Position numbers and translations under genes: made by a program. From Terebella lapidaria (taxonomy: Eukaryota > Annelida > Polychaeta > Terebellida > Terebellidae), in NCBI GenBank assembly GCA_949152475.1, contig OX424568.1, forward strand, positions 10,887,667 through 10,951,666: a stretch of 64,000 bases of DNA, in the 5' to 3' direction. Shown piece after piece: positions 25,860 to 36,950 of this stretch. A model generated the notes under the pieces. The model searched no databases and was not told where the DNA came from. It saw only the letters and a list, made by a program, of their open reading frames with translations. The stretch's first letter is position 1. The number at the start of each line of letters is the position of its first letter.

Positions 25860-27700
25860 ATGACGTCTGAGGCTTCATAATTGGGGCCCGCGATCCCAGA
25901 CTGGTAATTACCAGATTACCAGATTGTTGTCTTCCTCAATTGTGATGGGAATTTCATGAGAATATGTTTTGGATACTAGAAAAATGCGAAAATGTCCGAA
26001 CAGCTAATTATGTTATTGGTCTCTGTCCATTCAATTCGCATTACTCCTCATTAGCGGGACTCTCCTGGACTATTTTTAACTATGATTTGCTGGCATATTG
26101 ATCATGACAACGAAAAGTTTCAGGGGAAAGTAATTGACTGCATAAGGAACTCCAGCACTTCCCTGCAACCAAACGTTGTCATTTTGAAGTTGTTATTCTT
26201 GTTCTGCGGTAGCAATGCAAGCAAGTCATATAAGTTTGTGGTAGATGACGAAGACGTTTAGTAACAGACCAAATATAGATATGAAAGCCAAAATTATGGA
26301 CATATTTGACATGTTCCATTTATACATGTACAAGGCGTAATTCCCACGGTCGTTTATTGAATGGAGACCATGATAAACAGTTTGCTCAGGACTCATTCCC
26401 AGCTTTCAATAGCCTTCAATACATTTTCTGCACGTAACTATAATGTACATACCTACCTATTACTAATAGCATAGATTGACTCTTGATAAGAACTCAATGA
26501 AATACCCTGAATCGAAATATCTTCGCAATAGGACAAAGCGAAGCCAAGCGATTACTCCACACTCGCATAACCTGGGCATAACCTGGGCTATAACCTGAAC
26601 AATTGTACAATGAATGGCTTATGCGATATTTACCTCGTTCACGCACAGAGAATTTTCGGGTTCTTTTACCCAGTACATCCCGCTCAATGGATAACACTGC
26701 TGAGCATACGTACATCCATACAATGCCAACAAAATTCCGACTTAGACAAAATTGAATTCTATTTACCCATATTACAAAAAAATGATGTTTGAAAACATAT
26801 GTTCAAGGGCCACTTTTGTAATGGCCAATAATAATACAAATCAAATTACACAGTTTTTTGCATGGCTTTAATCATAAGAAAATGATACAGGAACTTTGAG
26901 CTACAAGGCACCCAGCTTTCTGATTTCATCTAGAAGTAACCCGTCATCTGGTGAATGTGCCAGCAATTGGACTAAAATTCATTTTATTAGTCATCAATCA
27001 CAAGTCACCGTGTCAGGACAGAGGTGAAACAACACGCCTGAAGTTTGAATGTGTCGCCCAGCTGCGCCACCACTGTAACATGAACCAACTTTGTTGTTTC
27101 CGCTGTTGAACTTGACCATGATAGATGAGGTTCGTGTGACCGATCTTTGGTATATGATGAATATGTATGCATACATGTAGGTCAGATGTGCATATGATGA
27201 AATATGACATGATATCCACTACATCAGCTGACGATGTCCATGTCATAAAAAATGTGGAATGACGGATTAGGCAATAACGACATTCAATAACAGATTCAGT
27301 ACAGTTATTGAAGCCGGGATACATTTGACATTTACGATGATTAGTGTATTTTGTCTGAAGATACACGAACAAAAATATCATTCCACACACTTAGCCTATT
27401 TAGTTTATGTGCACTTTTTTAATCTATTACGACCAATACATGCAGATTTGTATTATGCTAATAACAAACGTAAAATACATCATTTTGAAATAGAAACAAA
27501 GCCCGACCAATAGTTTGTCCGAAATAACATAGCTTAGGAGTGTGAATCATATTTTAATGATTTGAATTATAATTTATTTTAATTCTTCAACCAACAAAAC
27601 TCACATGTGGTGAGATATGCATACTGTGGAAATTAATACCCCTTCATGCCTTCCTTATCTTCAAAACTGTTATTTTACATATACATACATGATAAAAGAC
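25860..27700. repeat. Segmental repeat block, related to 7640-9240
   Basis: Diverged duplicate of the 7.6-9.3 kb block with the same landmark order. The ORF at 27013-27390 (minus) reads through homologous non-coding DNA whose counterpart at 8665-8937 is disrupted differently, so no gene is called. Confidence 0.7.
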
Positions 27701-27849
27701 ATCGGAAATCAATGAAAGTCATCAAGTGGTAAATTCAATAAGCACTGTTGAAAGTGCAAACGCCTCGCACACAACATTACTCTATATGGTAATATCCCAG
27801 AAAGTTGCACCAAATGTGTCTCCCATAAATTGCACCGGATGCGTCTCAC

Positions 27850-28680
27850 ATTTAATCCATGGAGATATTGTCACACTTCTCAAGAGGTCTCCAGGGGGAA
27901 GGGATTATAGCCACTAATGATGTTATTCCTAAGGTGTGGTTACTCCCGGAAGTATCTCACAATTTCAAGGACAACACTGATCCACATTCCGCCATTTGTT
28001 AAGCGAAAGTTGCCAAACCCACCCATACATATTTCCAAGAAGCGCCAGGAGATTATAAGCCATCCTAAAGTAAATCAAATTTGAATGTTGCATATTACTG
28101 TCTTCCATTTCGCCTTTCTGTATAAATTTCCTTGTATTGCACATTGCACAATGAATAGGGCAATATTCGAGTTATCTTTACATGTAGATATATGACTTGA
28201 GAAAGACACATCTGCATCTGATTGCACAACAAATGATTGTATTCTCGTGGTACTGTGGGATTGTTTATTCGCTGTTCACACGATTCGTTTTGGTGGCATG
28301 TTCCATCTGATTTAACGATTCTCTTTAGTTTGAGGGATGACGATTGTGTGTCAAGTTTATAATATAAATGCATGATTATCAATGATATTAGAAGGTATAG
28401 AATATAAAGTTTATCCAGTCCTCGAGTTATCTTTACATGTAGATATATGACTTGCGAAAGACACATCTGCATCTGATTGCACAACAAATGATTGTATTCT
28501 CGTGGTACTGTGGGATTGTTTATTGGCTGTTCACACGATTCGTTTTGGTGGCATGTTCCACCATATTCAACGATTCTCTTCAGTTTGAGGGATGACGATT
28601 GTGTGTCAAGTTTATAATATAAATGCATGATTATCAATTATATTAGAAGGAATAGAATATAAAGTTTATCCAGTCCTACA
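27850..28680. repeat. Repeat block with a 255-bp tandem duplication
   Basis: The unit from TCGAGTTATCTTTACATG at 28167 repeats from 28422 to about 28676 with few differences. Because 255 is a multiple of 3, the minus-strand ORF 28095-28637 (180 codons) carries the same peptide twice (CHQNESCEQ and VIYLHVKIT occur in both halves). The unduplicated homologue at 12341-12700 has stops in this frame, so the ORF is regarded as an accident of the duplication. Confidence 0.85.
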
Positions 28681-28689
28681 AGTTTATAC

Positions 28690-31250
28690 AGTCCCCTCAT
28701 GTAATCCATTTTTGTTGCAGTTTTTTTTTCTTATGGTTCATTTTATGATCTCACTACTATAACATACATTGTTCGTATTTGTATTGAAAGCTACATACTG
28801 GTTAGTTCCAGTTTTTTTACGAACATTTTTGGAGAATATCTTCAACATATGGACACCACTTCTGCGTATTATACTTTTCACAAGTGACTAACCTATTTGC
28901 CCTGTTTTGGAAATTCAATCGATAATGTTCATAGTATTCATTTGTTCATGGGTTTGTATCAACAGCATAATACAATCTCGTGATTTCGTGCGGCCTTTCA
29001 ATGTAAAAAAAACATGTCCTTGGCCGCAAGAGGCGCGTGTCAGAGTGACTCCTGCCCACGCCTCTAGAATAGCCTCATTAGTAGGGAATTACAGTCTCTT
29101 CTGACCATCTACGATGCATCGGATGACGCTTCCCTGTATTTTGGCAGTGGGTTGACCAGCTGAATTCGCTATTTGCCGCAACATTCGGCAATCAATCATA
29201 TTGTTTCGACAGGGCCGTGACTACACCAGCATGACAAACTATCTATCGACGTGGCAATAAACTTAACAAGCAGAGTTCACTTCAGCAGACTATGTGAAAA
29301 AGAAAATGTTCCCAAGCTTATTAAGTACACATTAAGTGATGAAAATGTACCAACTGGTGTAGACACTGCACATCTACAATAAATTTATCATTAAAAACAA
29401 ACTTGCACAATGCAGACAGTGATTGTGTAATGAGGATTTGGTTCGTTTTGACATAGGGTTTTGAAATGTATCGATAACACCTGGTATAGTTCACAGCGGT
29501 GCTGATGATCTGAATTTTTTGGGGAGAAGGGGAAGGGGGATAATTCCAAAACTAAACATATACTATTTTCCAAACAACTTTTCTATTTTTTCAATCGTCA
29601 AAAAACATTATACTGCAAAGATATACCATAATAAATACTGGCAAATACAAATCTCATTAGGGACTGACTATTTCTTGTATGGAAGGGTATTAGGGCCAAA
29701 ATTATAGACAGCTAATTCGTAAAATGTAATGCATTGTGTTGTAAGATATATTGTAAACCGTAAATTCAAACCTTATTTCTATGCATGTCGATATTCTTCC
29801 TTGTTCATTTCCTCATTAATTCGTGTAAAATATCATATATTTCTTCATATTGTACTTTGTTGTATATCAATAGAACTTGGTAACTTGTGAAATCCACACT
29901 CTCCAATTCTACATTTGTTAATTGTCTGTGAAAGTGTCTGAACAATGAAATTTGACAATGTGGTAGTCTGTACATTGCATATATATGTTATGCAAGTTAT
30001 AGTAATGTTAAAATGAAGCGTTATGATGCAAATATGTATCTTGCATATTTTTTAATCGCGTACTTCATCTATTTGTAACTTTGTCATTTGTAACTTTGTC
30101 ATTTCATTATTCGCTGATTGTTAACATGTCTTCAGCAAAACCAACCAGATAATGTATGTTCTTCGCAATTTCCCAATATTTCACATAGCCTTCTGTATCT
30201 TGGTGTATTTTGTAAATGCCAGACAGCATGATCTTCCCAAGTTGTTACAAATCATAAAACGTCCATCTAAGTTGATAATAATACTGCACATCAGAACTCG
30301 ATACTGCCTGTAATGTATGGAAATGTATGTAACTGGCTAGGGTGTGTTGCAAAGGATCTTTTGATACCACATTACATGGTCCACAGTGTTACTAGACATC
30401 TGAAGGTCTGAATATGGGGAAAAGTTATTATTCAGAAAGTTACCATACACTGTTTTCCAAAGAGAAGCTGATGTAATGACATGCGTTTTGAGCGCCAGAA
30501 AGCATAATACTGCAAGTAAATGGTATAATATACTGGCAAGTGTAAAAAACAATATCTTTGGATGTCTGGTCCAAAACTGTCTGTGTTTCTGCTTTCTATA
30601 CATCAAAAGAATCGGTTTAGGCTCATCATCGTCACGATTCGTTCATAGCACATAGCCACAACGTACACAATAAGATTTCCATTTCTTCATGATTCTTTGT
30701 TGTTTAGATTACCATGTTTATCAAGTGCTAGTGTAAACATAACAATATAGGGAATAGTAAATATATCCATACAGCTAGGAGGACAATATGCTTACATACC
30801 ATCCCGTTTGTACATATTACTTTGTAGTCCATGGACAATTGCATGGGTTTTGTTCTCTCCACATCAAAAAGATTGGTTTATGGTTCACAGGTGGGCGGGA
30901 TGGGGCAATTGGCGGCCAGTCTGAGACCTTATGTATAGCTTCGTTATGTCCCATTTTCTTGATAGTACTCCATAGAATTCATGTTGAAAACAAATATTGC
31001 TCAAGAACACCCCTCAAAACACTGACCCACTTCTAGCGAAATAATTACATTTTCATCAAAATAGAAAAGTAGTTCTTATGCCCAGAATGTTTCTGGGTTA
31101 AGAGTAAACTAAATCATAATGCACCCATGATGATATCATAACCAAAGGCAAAACTAGACTGAATCAATCAAAGAAACGCCCTACTGAATATGGTTTTCTA
31201 CCTTCGTATACTCGATAGACATCTCCGCATCATTGTGAAGCTGCCTTTAT
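28690..31250. repeat. Composite repeat region, related to 13860-16900
   Basis: 28980-29470 matches 14000-14420 (AAACATGTCCTTG, GGCGCGTGTC, GTACCAACTGGTGTAGACACTGCACA). 30480-30870 matches 14560-14860 and 16290-16790 (CTCATCATCGTCACGATT, CATAGCACATAGCCAC, TTGTTCTCTCCACATCAAAA). No gene is recognised. Confidence 0.65.
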
Positions 31251-31254
31251 ATAA

Positions 31255-31480
31255 TCAGACTTGCTGTGATACATATTTACCAAGATCTACTTCGAGTATT
31301 TCTTTACTCGAGCGCCCGCACACGAAAACGGTGATATACTGATCTGGCCACTGCTGTCCCAAAACCCCTGGCGGCAAGACGGCCGTGCTACCGGAAATGC
31401 TACTCCGCGCACTGGTAGCGTGGCGCCGTACAAATGTGAGGATTATGATGAGATTTACTGTCAAACGAAAAGACGTGCCC
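31255..31480. other. Locally GC- and CpG-richer segment
   Basis: 31300-31440 has many CG dinucleotides (CGAGCGCCCGCACACG, GCGGCAAGACGGCCG, TCCGCGCACTGG, GTGGCGCCG), unlike the AT-rich surroundings. Short ORFs run on both strands but show no family motif. It could be an exon, a promoter fragment or a repeat part. No call is possible beyond composition. Confidence 0.4.
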
Positions 31481-32480
31481 GAATTAGACCTTTCATCAGG
31501 GTGGCAATATACAGTATTACAAAGTCACTGATTGCAAATGATATATGTCGCCCACTTGTGATATGCGGTCCCAGACTGGTGTTTGCAATCACTGGAGAGA
31601 TTCCTGACCACAGCTACTCGATGCTACATGTTTTTATCCCATCCACCTGCAACCTGTTGTGTGGTGAATTTGTGAGCATTTGGACTTTGTGAGCAACCTC
31701 CTTTGATGTCTTATATCTCTAGATAATGTGACTGAGTGGAGATAGAACAACACCTGCAGTTAGAACATACGACACCGCACTGTAAGACAAAAACACCTCT
31801 GATATTGCCTTGACCATGATTTATGAAATCTGTCTGGCCGAGCCTTGGGATATAATAAATATATTTTGACATGCATATAAAGTGTAAGGTGACTCTGTGA
31901 TAAACATTACATGGTATCCACTTCATAAGCTGACGATTTCCATGTCATGAAAATGTGATATTTGATGAATGACACCACAGTAAACCTCAATATCAAATCA
32001 AGTGTATGTATTGTCGCCTGAATTCGGGATATATTCGGCGATTGTTTTCCTTGGGGTGATAACTTGCAATAATTCATCGAAGTGTGCACTTCTGACAGAA
32101 CTTTTGCACACAAAATATCAGCTTCTATGGCAGGTAGAGATGGTCTCAATACCCATGTTTTTGATGATCGTGAGTCCGTTGCTGAGTACCTGTGGCTATT
32201 AGTTGCCTCAAAATTCAAAATAGCTGACAATGAAACCTGCGAGAATCACATTTCCCGCCATGGTGCGACTGATTATGTGTACATTCTGAGAAGGGGGCCA
32301 GATTGACGATAAACCAGTTTGATCCCCACATATATATCAGGCTCAGAACAGAAGAGTTAATTCACAGGGAATTGCCAGAAAGGATTCTCATGAATTCCTG
32401 GACTTGACCCGATGATGAATGCGAAAAACGTAGAAATTGCAATAGAAATAACCAATAACCAAACAACTGTCTGAATTGTA
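31481..32480. repeat. Repeat block, partly related to 15640-16200 and 56450-56700
   Basis: The stretch with CTGCAGTTAGAACATACGAC, CCTTGACCATGATTTATGAA and TCTGGCCGAGCCTTGGGATAT resembles 15890-16040 and 56490-56620. The overlapping plus and minus ORFs at 31907-32306 show no recognisable protein. Confidence 0.5.
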
Positions 32481-32483
32481 TTA

Positions 32484-32906
32484 AAGCTATAATCACTTTT
32501 AGAATTGACAAAATTTATTCATTCTGCGATAGCTTTATTTTGTTTATAGAATGAGAAATTGTACAAATTTGGTTCTGAAAATGTGTATTACGTGCCTAAA
32601 TTGAGTTTCCAAATCAAGATTTGCATCAGTTTTTTCCTAAAAGCGGCCCGCCTTTTGGGCGAGTTCTAATACACAGTCTGATGACGTCATTGGTATTTGT
32701 CTAGATACTGTGGCAACCGGCAATGTAGGCAGGCCGATCATTGTCTATCCACTGTTTTCATGCACGATCAACGGCAATTTTCTGACTATCTGTTGTCGAA
32801 CTGTTCATATTTTCTATATATTCCCGACTATCTCGAGATGTACTTTCAAGTTTGCGTGACAAAAAAGAATGCTAAATTTGGCTGATTTTAAAAGTGATTC
32901 CAACTT
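32484..32906. mobile_element. MITE family 2, copy A (TA-flanked)
   Basis: Ends are AAGCTATAATCACTTTTAGAAT and, inverted, AAGTTGGAATCACTTTTAAAAT. Both sides are bordered by TA (32482-32483, 32907-32908). The second copy lies inverted at 56876-57306 and shares long interior words such as GGCAACCGGCAATGTAGGC and CGATCAACGGCAATTTTCTGA. No transposase is encoded. TA flanks point to Tc1/mariner-type mobilisation. Confidence 0.85.
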
Positions 32907-33309
32907 TAAGAATAGTTGTTCCGATTGTGCAATGTAGTACGAAAACTGTTGAGATGCATTACCGGGATGCATTACCATTAAAAGGAAGAAACGAAGTTCA
33001 CACAAGCTTGATAATTAAACAAGGCCGGGGAGGACCAAGGATTCCAATTTTTACTCCTAAATATGTTTTGCAAAGCCTAATTTGTTATTGAAAGTTTTAG
33101 GTGAATTTGTGTAGATGATGAATACCGCTACAGCAATATCCTGTGGTGTATCAATACACCCATTGTACCATGGAAACTTCGGTATTATCGCCTTTGTTTT
33201 CCACCAAAATGGCTTTGACATTGCTCAACCTCCTCATTACTACTCATGTAACAAGATTCGGCCCGAGAATCATTCCATGAGCTTTCCTCTATTTCCAAAA
33301 GGATTAAGG

Positions 33310-33325
33310 GGCCGGTCATTATTTA
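33310..33325 (+). mobile_element. Left 16-bp inverted end of a split DNA element
   Basis: GGCCGGTCATTATTTA here has its exact reverse complement at 41571-41586, and both are followed inward by G-rich sequence. With the 5.63-kb LTR element at 34100-39730 subtracted, the ends would bound an element of about 2.65 kb. The exact outer boundaries and target duplication are not clear. Confidence 0.6.
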
Positions 33326-33331
33326 TCAGGT

Positions 33332-33433
33332 GGGGGGGGGGGGGTAAAAACTGGGGGGGGGGGGGGGTACACTTTCATTTTCAACATTATTTGGGTCAGA
33401 CTTTTATTTTCGAAGGGACTGGGGGGGGGGGGG
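33332..33433 (+). repeat. Cluster of three long G-tracts
   Basis: Runs of 13 G (33332-33344), 15 G (33353-33367) and 13 G (33421-33433) on the plus strand can form G-quadruplexes. A related G-rich stretch with GGGGATCAGAG lies at 39797-39880 on the other side of the LTR element (compare GGGGATCGGAG at 33430), so both belong to the same host repeat. The reading frame through them is glycine-rich and not a real gene. Confidence 0.85.
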
Positions 33434-33716
33434 ATCGGAGTTTTAATTGAGTTATTTTGAGAAAATCTGAATAGTAATAGTTAAATAATCAGGTGGAAAC
33501 AATCCACTCAATATAAGTACATGGACTGATTCCATAGAGGGCCGTTCAGGAACACCAACATCGAGAGATGCCGCAATCCGTGTGCATCAGGGTTCAAAAT
33601 TTATAGTTTTATCCAGGAGCCAAAGGCTCCAATTTCGCTCCTATTCAACAGTTGGGGGTGGAGTCTGGTTCTGCCCTCAAACACCCGTCATAATTAAGTG
33701 CTCATATGTGAGACAT

Positions 33717-33903
33717 CCGTCCTAAATTCGCCGCATCCCAAAATTCACTAACTCAATATTATAAGAGCCCAGAAACTCTTTTTATAGAAAACAAGATTGA
33801 ATATCACCGTCTCAATTGATGATAGACCTGTTTGGTTTCATTTACATTACAAGGTATGAAAACCCTGTTGGCGAATTTAGGAATGCGGCGAATTTAGGAC
33901 GGA
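33717..33903. repeat. Inverted repeat of about 187 bp
   Basis: ATCCGTCCTAAATTCGCCGC at 33717 pairs with GCGGCGAATTTAGGACGG at 33886-33903, and inside that CCCAAAATTC pairs roughly with GAATTTAGGA. The loop is about 120 bp. This is a small MITE-like unit. TTTAGGACG occurs only at these ends. Confidence 0.75.
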
Positions 33904-34099
33904 CGGCTCGTATAGTATGCATACAAGTAATAATTGTTGTAATGGCATTCACGTTTGAAGCGAAGGATTGGTGGATACACGAAGAGCAAAAATCATAATA
34001 TTCACTGACCTTATAGTATCATAAATTTGCGACAAAAGTCACTAGTGTTTCAATAGAAATGTAAATAAAGCGTAAAAAGCATTCAGGTATCATATATAT

Positions 34100-35216
34100 T
34101 GTAACGGTTAACCGAGCGAGAGTCTGTCTTTTCCTCCAAATCTTGCACCAGAGCAGCAGCGAGATGATGACTCATACACACAACACCATGTACAGTCTTA
34201 CATGCTTTATTTACATCCGACATAAAATATATAAAGTTTCCAAATGACACAAAATAATCCAAATAATTATTCATCAATGGGCATAAAACACAGCCCCCCA
34301 AAAATTCTCTGCCTCAAAAAGCCTCAATGTATACCCAGAATATAACTGTTTACCAGGCCTAACTCGACCTAAAACTGCCTAAATGTGGCCCAGAAAATAT
34401 ATGTGTCAAAAATTTATGTTCCGCCTAACTTGGCCTAAAATAACCAAAATATTTGTGGCTCCCATATGTATATAAATGTAGCTCCAAGATGTATCTCCAG
34501 GCAATATGTAGCTCCAATTCATGAAGTGTTGCTCCAGATCATATGTGTAGCTCCTATAGCCCTGCTGGTCGATCTCCTCTGCCAGGTGTTGCTCCTTGCC
34601 CTGCTGGGCTGCAGACTCAAAATCTCCCCTGGGAGCGCTGCTTAAATAGACTGGCTCCAGAACCAGGTCACGGTGACCCAGATCAGGTTCAGGGGTCAAG
34701 CAAGCCGGATTCTGGCTCAGATTGAGGCCAGAATTCCCAGAGTGCTGGGCGTTAATAGCCCCTCCATTTCCGGTTCATCCACGCTAGATATGCTCACGGT
34801 AAAATCTAAATAACTAGAGAATTATGCCCTAACATCCCCTAAATTATGTTTCCCCAATGAATTCCCACACCCTGCCCCGTAAATAAATGTATAGGTTGAG
34901 ATAATTGCGCCTCCCAGGCATTAAAATCACTCTCGAAGCGGCCGGCCAAAATGTAAACAAATTGACCGTCGCGCCCCCTGGCGAATGCAATAAAACCGCA
35001 TGGGATACGGCCGGCAGCCGGCAAAACATAAACAAACTAAATCACGGGAAAAAACTGTATAAACTGCATCAACTATGCTCAAATTAATGAGCCATCGTAA
35101 TAAACTTGTGTTGATTTCTATCAACAACCAACCCCAAGTGTGGATATGGCTGCCCTCCCAAGAAAATTGGCCAAATCTCGGGCAAAGTGCCTACCCCCAG
35201 GGACCTAAACGTTACA
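34100..35216 (-). repeat. 3' LTR
   Basis: 1117 bp, TG...CA ends within the 7-bp inverted termini TGTAACG/CGTTACA. Near its downstream end an AATAAA signal (minus strand, 34206-34211) could set the R/U5 boundary. The short ORFs in the LTR (for example 34083-34301, minus) are repeated identically in the other LTR and are not genes. Confidence 0.95.
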
Positions 35217-35232
35217 CTACTCCCCGCTTGTA
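35217..35232 (-). other. Polypurine tract
   Basis: On the minus strand the bases just before the 3' LTR read AAGCGGGGAGTAG followed by TGTAACG. A purine-rich run at this place primes plus-strand DNA synthesis in LTR elements. Confidence 0.8.
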
Positions 35233-35306
35233 ATTAAAAGTGTCCCCACATAATTACAAGCAAAATGTCATATAAAACATGGCAATACACAAATAGTACA
35301 TGCACA

Positions 35307-36950
35307 TCACATCATAAACACAGAACATTCACACAAAACGTTCAGAATTTGCAGACAACAACAGGTGTCCACGACGACGCCACGAAGTCCTCGACGACGC
35401 GGAGTTCGACACGTGTTCCCACGAAGAGATGGCCCTCCGGGTTCCCAGCCGTCCGTCCTCGCGATGCGCCGCCACTTGTCTCGTCCCGCTAGTCTAGCAA
35501 CACATCCATCAGGTTCACCTACAGCCTCGTCCTTGTCACACAAGGGTCGTTTACCCACCAGAGACCTCCCTGTCTGGTCAAACGTCGACTTTGATGGTTG
35601 CGGTTGAATCCCCAGCCAACCCATCACCAGACACATAAGCCACATCTGCCACAAGCAGATCAGTCCAACACCCTGCTCTATTGAACGCTGGGCCTCTTGA
35701 GCTCCATCCGGTACCCGTGTCACCTCTTGGATGCCGTGGATGTCTGTGCTGCCCCCTCCATCAGACCAGTGATGGCGAGTCTCTGCTCGTCCAGCTGCAT
35801 CCTCCCGGTCGGATCTGTTCTCAGACTCTTGCTCTGGAGTCACCAGTTGACTCCCAGTGTCGTTATGTCCATCTCCTTCACCTTGCCTGCATTCTGGAGT
35901 CACTGCATGATCAGTAGGAGGCACTGTTCGGCCGTCAGCATCATCCATGCCTACACCTCTCGGGAGTTGCCAAGTCATTGCTTGCCTGTCAGCAATCTCA
36001 GTGATGCTTGTGCTTGTGCGCTGAACCAGTCTCCTGGCAGCCATGGCAAGCCCTTCTCCTGCTTCTACTGATTCGCCATCCCCGGCACAAATGGCCTCTA
36101 CTAGCAGTGTCGCTCCCTCTGGCTGTTGAGTCCCAGTGTTGCTCCCGTCAATCCCAGGGCCAGTGACGTCACGCTCCAAAACAACGCACGACTCCTCTCC
36201 AGCACATCCAGTGCTAAGATCACTGCTGACTGCCTTCAGATCCAGCTCATCGACCAGCGCTGTCTCCAACAGCCCGTCGGAGCCCTTGCTAGCATCTGCC
36301 AAGGCGCTCATGTCAGCATCAGTCACCCGAATCACCGTTGTTGTTCCCTCCAAGTCTCTTGTCCCTGTGTTGCTCAGGCCACCCTCAGGGCCAGTAGCAT
36401 CATACTCTGGAGCTTCACGTGACTCCCCTTCAGCACATTCAGTGTTGGGATCACTGCTGACTGCCATGCCCTGACATGCAGCTTCCAGATCCAGCTCATC
36501 GACTGGCGCTGTCTCCAACAGCCCGTCGGAACCCTCGCCGGCATCTGCTGAGGCGCCCATGTCAGCATCAGTCACTGGAGTCATCATTGTCGCTCCCTCC
36601 GTGCCCACCCAGGCACACTCTAGATCTCCACTGGTTCCACCATCAGCCTTCCCAGATCCACAAGCACCACACATGGAAGCCACCGCTGTCCCAAACAGCT
36701 CCTTCCCAGCACCTATCCTGGGGTCCCTACTGACTGCCATGCCCTGACACTCAACTCCCAGACCCAGCTCCTCGACCGGCACTGTCTCTAACAGCCCTAG
36801 GTCGGTATCCCTGCTGGCATCTGCAGAAGTGCCCATGTCGGCATCAGTCATCCTGGACTTAACTGCTTCCCCTGCGTGGTCGTTGTTGCTCCTGGGAAGC
36901 TGGATTGACTCCCCAGTCTCTTGAGACCTCTCATTGATCTGGCCTGTCAC
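35307..36950 (-). CDS. LTR element ORF2: novel repeat-containing protein, no pol domains
   Basis: The open frame of 547 codons lies directly downstream of gag and overlaps its stop; the frame opens at a GTG codon, and the first ATG is codon 34 (MTDADMG). It could be reached by -1 frameshifting from gag (see the site at 36995-37001) or by its own ATG. Residues about 34-117, 126-207 and 209-284 are three diverged copies of an acidic repeat of about 80 residues with hallmarks TDADM, LLET and ELDL. Residues 428-447 (ICLWQMWLMCLVMGWLG) could span a membrane, and the tail (about 480-525) is rich in Arg and Gly with WRRIARTDGWEPGG. No protease DSG, RT YxDD or integrase HHCC/DDE motif is present. I do not recognise the protein; an envelope-like or accessory role is conjecture. 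Confidence 0.7.
   Translation of the reverse strand: MTGQINERSQETGESIQLPRSNNDHAGEAVKSRMTDADMGTSADASRDTDLGLLETVPVEELGLGVECQGMAVSRDPRIGAGKELFGTAVASMCGACGSGKADGGTSGDLECAWVGTEGATMMTPVTDADMGASADAGEGSDGLLETAPVDELDLEAACQGMAVSSDPNTECAEGESREAPEYDATGPEGGLSNTGTRDLEGTTTVIRVTDADMSALADASKGSDGLLETALVDELDLKAVSSDLSTGCAGEESCVVLERDVTGPGIDGSNTGTQQPEGATLLVEAICAGDGESVEAGEGLAMAARRLVQRTSTSITEIADRQAMTWQLPRGVGMDDADGRTVPPTDHAVTPECRQGEGDGHNDTGSQLVTPEQESENRSDREDAAGRAETRHHWSDGGGSTDIHGIQEVTRVPDGAQEAQRSIEQGVGLICLWQMWLMCLVMGWLGIQPQPSKSTFDQTGRSLVGKRPLCDKDEAVGEPDGCVARLAGRDKWRRIARTDGWEPGGPSLRGNTCRTPRRRGLRGVVVDTCCCLQILNVLCECSVFMM

Noticed and set aside
33115-33450. 111-codon plus-strand ORF with glycine-rich runs
   Set aside because: The glycines come from the poly-G tracts of a repeat end, and the rest shows no protein features.
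34083-34301. Short minus-strand ORF also present at the other LTR
   Set aside because: It is LTR sequence, repeated because the LTRs are repeated, and would run across the poly(A) region of the element.
35681-36747. Several plus-strand ORFs of 60-124 codons antisense to the LTR element ORF2
   Set aside because: They are shadows of the minus-strand coding frames; their Ser/Pro/His-rich composition is the mirror of the GC-richer ORF2.
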